16,274 bases of DNA from Bacillota bacterium (GTDB lineage: Bacteria > Bacillota > UBA4882 > UBA10575), in assembly GCA_012521315.1 (NCBI GenBank), contig JAAYMP010000010.1, positions 1 to 16,274 of the forward strand, written 5' to 3'. Positions 14,185 through 16,274 of the stretch are shown here, piece after piece (the first letter of the stretch is position 1; the number at the start of each line of letters is the position of its first letter). The notes beneath the pieces are model-generated. The model worked only from the letters and a program-made list of their open reading frames with translations. It searched no databases and was not told the origin of the DNA. Made by a program: the position numbers and the translations under genes.

Positions 14185-15411
14185 TTAAGTTCTTTCTACC
14201 AGTTTTCTCGTATGCTCGGCTACCATTTCTGGCGGGACAATTTTCCGGGCGACCTGAGTTTTGATGGCGGCCTCCGCCACCGCCATCGCCACCTGCGGCG
14301 CAACACGCGGATCAAATGGCTTCGGAATAACATACTCCGGAGTGAGTTCATCATCGGAGACCAACCCGGCAATGGCAATTGCCGCCGCCCGCTTCATTTC
14401 ATCATTGATCTCCCTTGCTCTTACGTCTAAGGCTCCCCGGAAGATGCCCGGAAATCCCAAAACATTATTCACCTGATTCGGATAATCCGAACGGCCGGTC
14501 GCCACAATACAGGCGCCGGCTTCATAAGCGACTTCAGGCAAAAGTTCCGGTTCCGGATTGGCCAACGCGAAAATAACCGGTTTTTTGGCCATCGAGCGAA
14601 CCATTTGCGGGGAAACAACGTTGGCTACCGAAACACCGATAAAAACATCGGCGCCAACCAACGCCTCGGCCAATCCACCCGTCAACCCCTTTTTATTCGT
14701 AATCGTCGCCAGTTCTTTTTTGAAGGGATTAAGCCCCGGCCGGTTCTTATTAATGATCCCGGCCCGGTCACAGACCACGATCTCCTCTACCCCAAAATCG
14801 ATTAAAATTTTAGCAATTGCAGTCCCCGCTGCTCCCGCCCCGTTAATCACCACTTTTACTTCGCTTGGTTTCTTTCCGACCATCCGCAACGCGTTGAGCA
14901 ACCCAGCCATCGCCACCACTGCCGTCCCATGTTGGTCGTCATGGAAGATGGCCATCTCCGTCTCGGCTTTTAATCTCTCTTCAATCAAAAAACAAGCGGG
15001 AGCGGTAATATCCTCCAGGTTAATCCCGCCGAAATTTGGTTCCAGCTTCTTCACGATTTCCACGATTTCATCGGGATCCTGCGTCGAAAGACAGATTGGA
15101 ATCGCATTAACCCCGGCAAAGGTTTTAAAGAGAACGCATTTTCCTTCCATAACCGGAAGGGCGGCTTCCGGGCCGATATTACCCAGTCCTAAAACCGCCG
15201 ATCCATCGGAGACCACCGCAATCGTATTGCCCTTACCGGTAAGGTCAAAGACTTTGGAGACGTCGTCACGGATTTGCCGGCAAGGCTCGGCCACTCCGGG
15301 GGAATAAACCAAGCTTAATGATTTTACGTCCTTAACCGCAGCCTTACTAATAATTTCAATTTTCCCTTGCAATTTCTCATGCAGGGCCAAGGCTTCTTCA
15401 TAAAGCCCCAT
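14185..15411 (-). CDS. Malic enzyme (malate dehydrogenase, oxaloacetate-decarboxylating)
   Basis: Converts L-malate to pyruvate and CO2 with reduction of NAD(P). The 408 residues are typical of the short bacterial form without a phosphotransacetylase tail. Seen are the catalytic Tyr36 in SLVYSPGVAEPC, the Lys in VMEGKCVLFKTFAGV, the metal ligands in NLEDI (Glu133, Asp134) and HDDQHGT (Asp158), and the nucleotide-binding GAGAAG (191-196). The charged residue that would decide NAD versus NADP is not clear to me; an NAD preference is likely for this clade. ATG at 15411 follows AAGGAGG by eight bases. Gaps of 13 bp to the transketolase subunit and 25 bp to larA indicate one operon. Confidence 0.95.
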   Translation of the reverse strand: MGLYEEALALHEKLQGKIEIISKAAVKDVKSLSLVYSPGVAEPCRQIRDDVSKVFDLTGKGNTIAVVSDGSAVLGLGNIGPEAALPVMEGKCVLFKTFAGVNAIPICLSTQDPDEIVEIVKKLEPNFGGINLEDITAPACFLIEERLKAETEMAIFHDDQHGTAVVAMAGLLNALRMVGKKPSEVKVVINGAGAAGTAIAKILIDFGVEEIVVCDRAGIINKNRPGLNPFKKELATITNKKGLTGGLAEALVGADVFIGVSVANVVSPQMVRSMAKKPVIFALANPEPELLPEVAYEAGACIVATGRSDYPNQVNNVLGFPGIFRGALDVRAREINDEMKRAAAIAIAGLVSDDELTPEYVIPKPFDPRVAPQVAMAVAEAAIKTQVARKIVPPEMVAEHTRKLVERT

Positions 15412-15424
15412 TCTTTTGACCTCC

Positions 15425-16274
15425 TTATTTCTTCTTCGCCAGGACAGCTTTGGTTACGGCGACGATGGCGTCTGGATCCATTTGGTACTTGCGGAGCAAA
15501 GCAAGATTATCCCCGCACTCCCCATAGACATCCCGTAGTCCGACCCGGCCCATCGGTACGGGGTAGTTTTCAACCAGCACCTCTGCGACCGCACTGCCTA
15601 AACCGCCGATAATATTGTGATTCTCGACGGTCACAACCGCCCCGGTCCGCGCGGCACTCTCAACAATCGCCGCCACATCCAAAGGTTTAATGGTGGCGCA
15701 ATTGATGATCTCGGCCTCGATCCCTTCCTGCGCCAAAGCCTCCGCCGCAATGACCGCCTGGGAGACCATCATTCCGGCACCAATGATGGTGATATCCCGT
15801 CCTTCCCTTATTTTTACGGCTTTCCCGATTTTAAAACGGTATCCCTCCGGACTGACCCTCGGCCACGGGTCCCGGGTACACCGCAGATAAACAGGGCCGT
15901 TGTAAGCGATAATTTCCGGAACCGCCATGCGCATTTCGAGGTCATCGGCCGGTTCGATTACGGTTAACCCGGGGATACTCCGCATAATCGCCAGATCCTC
16001 AACCGCTTGGTGCGTCGCGCCGTTATTTCCATTGACCAAGCCCCCATAAGCCCCGATCATTTTAACATTAGCACCGGTATGGCCTACGGAAACAGCAATC
16101 TGGTCACAAGCCCGTCTACTTACAAATGTAGCGAACGAGGCACAGAAAGGTATCTTCCCGATCAGCGTTAATCCAACCGCTATCCCCAACATGTTTTGCT
16201 CGGCAATTCCTATTTGCAAAAAACGCTCCGGCGCTGTGTCCCGAAAATAGGTAACCCTGGTGGACGAGGCAAGG
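15425..16274 (-). CDS. Transketolase, C-terminal subunit (partial, runs off the window)
   Basis: The split transketolase of many Firmicutes and archaea has an N-terminal and a C-terminal polypeptide, and this is the latter. The frame is open to the window edge (ASSTRVTYFRDTAPERF and onward), so about 283 residues of an expected 310 are visible. The pyrimidine-binding domain carries the GIAEQNM motif with the glutamate that activates thiamine diphosphate, followed by FATFVSRRACDQI and THQAVEDLAIMR. The C-terminal domain contains GAGMMVSQAVIAAEAL and VTVENHNIIGGLGSAVAEVL. It moves two-carbon units between sugar phosphates in the pentose phosphate pathway. The N-terminal subunit should lie just beyond the edge. 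The alternative of a DXP-synthase-like subunit is less likely from the length. Confidence 0.92.
   Translation of the reverse strand, partial: LASSTRVTYFRDTAPERFLQIGIAEQNMLGIAVGLTLIGKIPFCASFATFVSRRACDQIAVSVGHTGANVKMIGAYGGLVNGNNGATHQAVEDLAIMRSIPGLTVIEPADDLEMRMAVPEIIAYNGPVYLRCTRDPWPRVSPEGYRFKIGKAVKIREGRDITIIGAGMMVSQAVIAAEALAQEGIEAEIINCATIKPLDVAAIVESAARTGAVVTVENHNIIGGLGSAVAEVLVENYPVPMGRVGLRDVYGECGDNLALLRKYQMDPDAIVAVTKAVLAKKK

Noticed and set aside
1..16274. CRISPR arrays, tRNA or rRNA genes, transposases, toxin-antitoxin or phage-defence genes
   Set aside because: I looked for regular spaced repeats and characteristic gene motifs and saw none. The remaining unexplained frames are shadows.

Overview
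This window looks like the chromosome of an anaerobic Gram-positive bacterium (Firmicutes, probably Clostridia or a neighbouring class). The grounds are PyrR-type RNA attenuators ahead of the pyrimidine genes, strong GGAGG ribosome binding sites, a FadR-type GntR regulator, a nickel-pincer racemase and a split transketolase. Every gene I accept lies on the minus strand, so the window reads from right to left.

Right part (about 16274 to 12903, fairly GC-rich): the C-terminal subunit of a split transketolase (cut by the window edge), an NAD(P)-dependent malic enzyme and a LarA-family 2-hydroxyacid racemase are packed with 13 and 25 bp gaps, so they probably form one operon. The LarA catalytic residues are all present. 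Its place beside malic enzyme suggests, without proof, malate as substrate.

Middle right (about 12902 to 10904): three neighbouring genes are each cut. They are a creatininase-family hydrolase without its N-terminus, a zinc alcohol dehydrogenase that stops after 127 residues, and a TIM-barrel sugar isomerase/epimerase without its start. Together they resemble the hydrolase/dehydrogenase/epimerase set of the alternative (Thermotoga-type) inositol pathway, here in decay.

Middle (about 11690 to 7490, clearly AT-rich): the isomerase remnant, an amidohydrolase followed 22 bp later by a four-cysteine flavoprotein, a LysE-family exporter and a GntR/FCD regulator. The base composition differs from both flanks, which suggests an acquired or rearranged segment. 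Two inverted repeats lie in its intergenic gaps.

Left part (7470 to 415, GC-rich): a pyrimidine operon pyrB-pyrC-carA-carB with overlapping or close genes. A near-consensus promoter (TTGACA, 17 bp, TAGAAT) is followed by two PyrR-binding hairpins in series, each with its own downstream terminator, and no recognisable gene between them. The most striking point is in CarA: the glutaminase nucleophile Cys is Gly251 and the catalytic His is Gln336, although the reading frame is intact and CarB looks normal. This carbamoyl-phosphate synthetase is probably ammonia-dependent. Positions 1-414 hold no gene I can support, but contain a 174-bp element bounded by perfect 17-bp inverted repeats.
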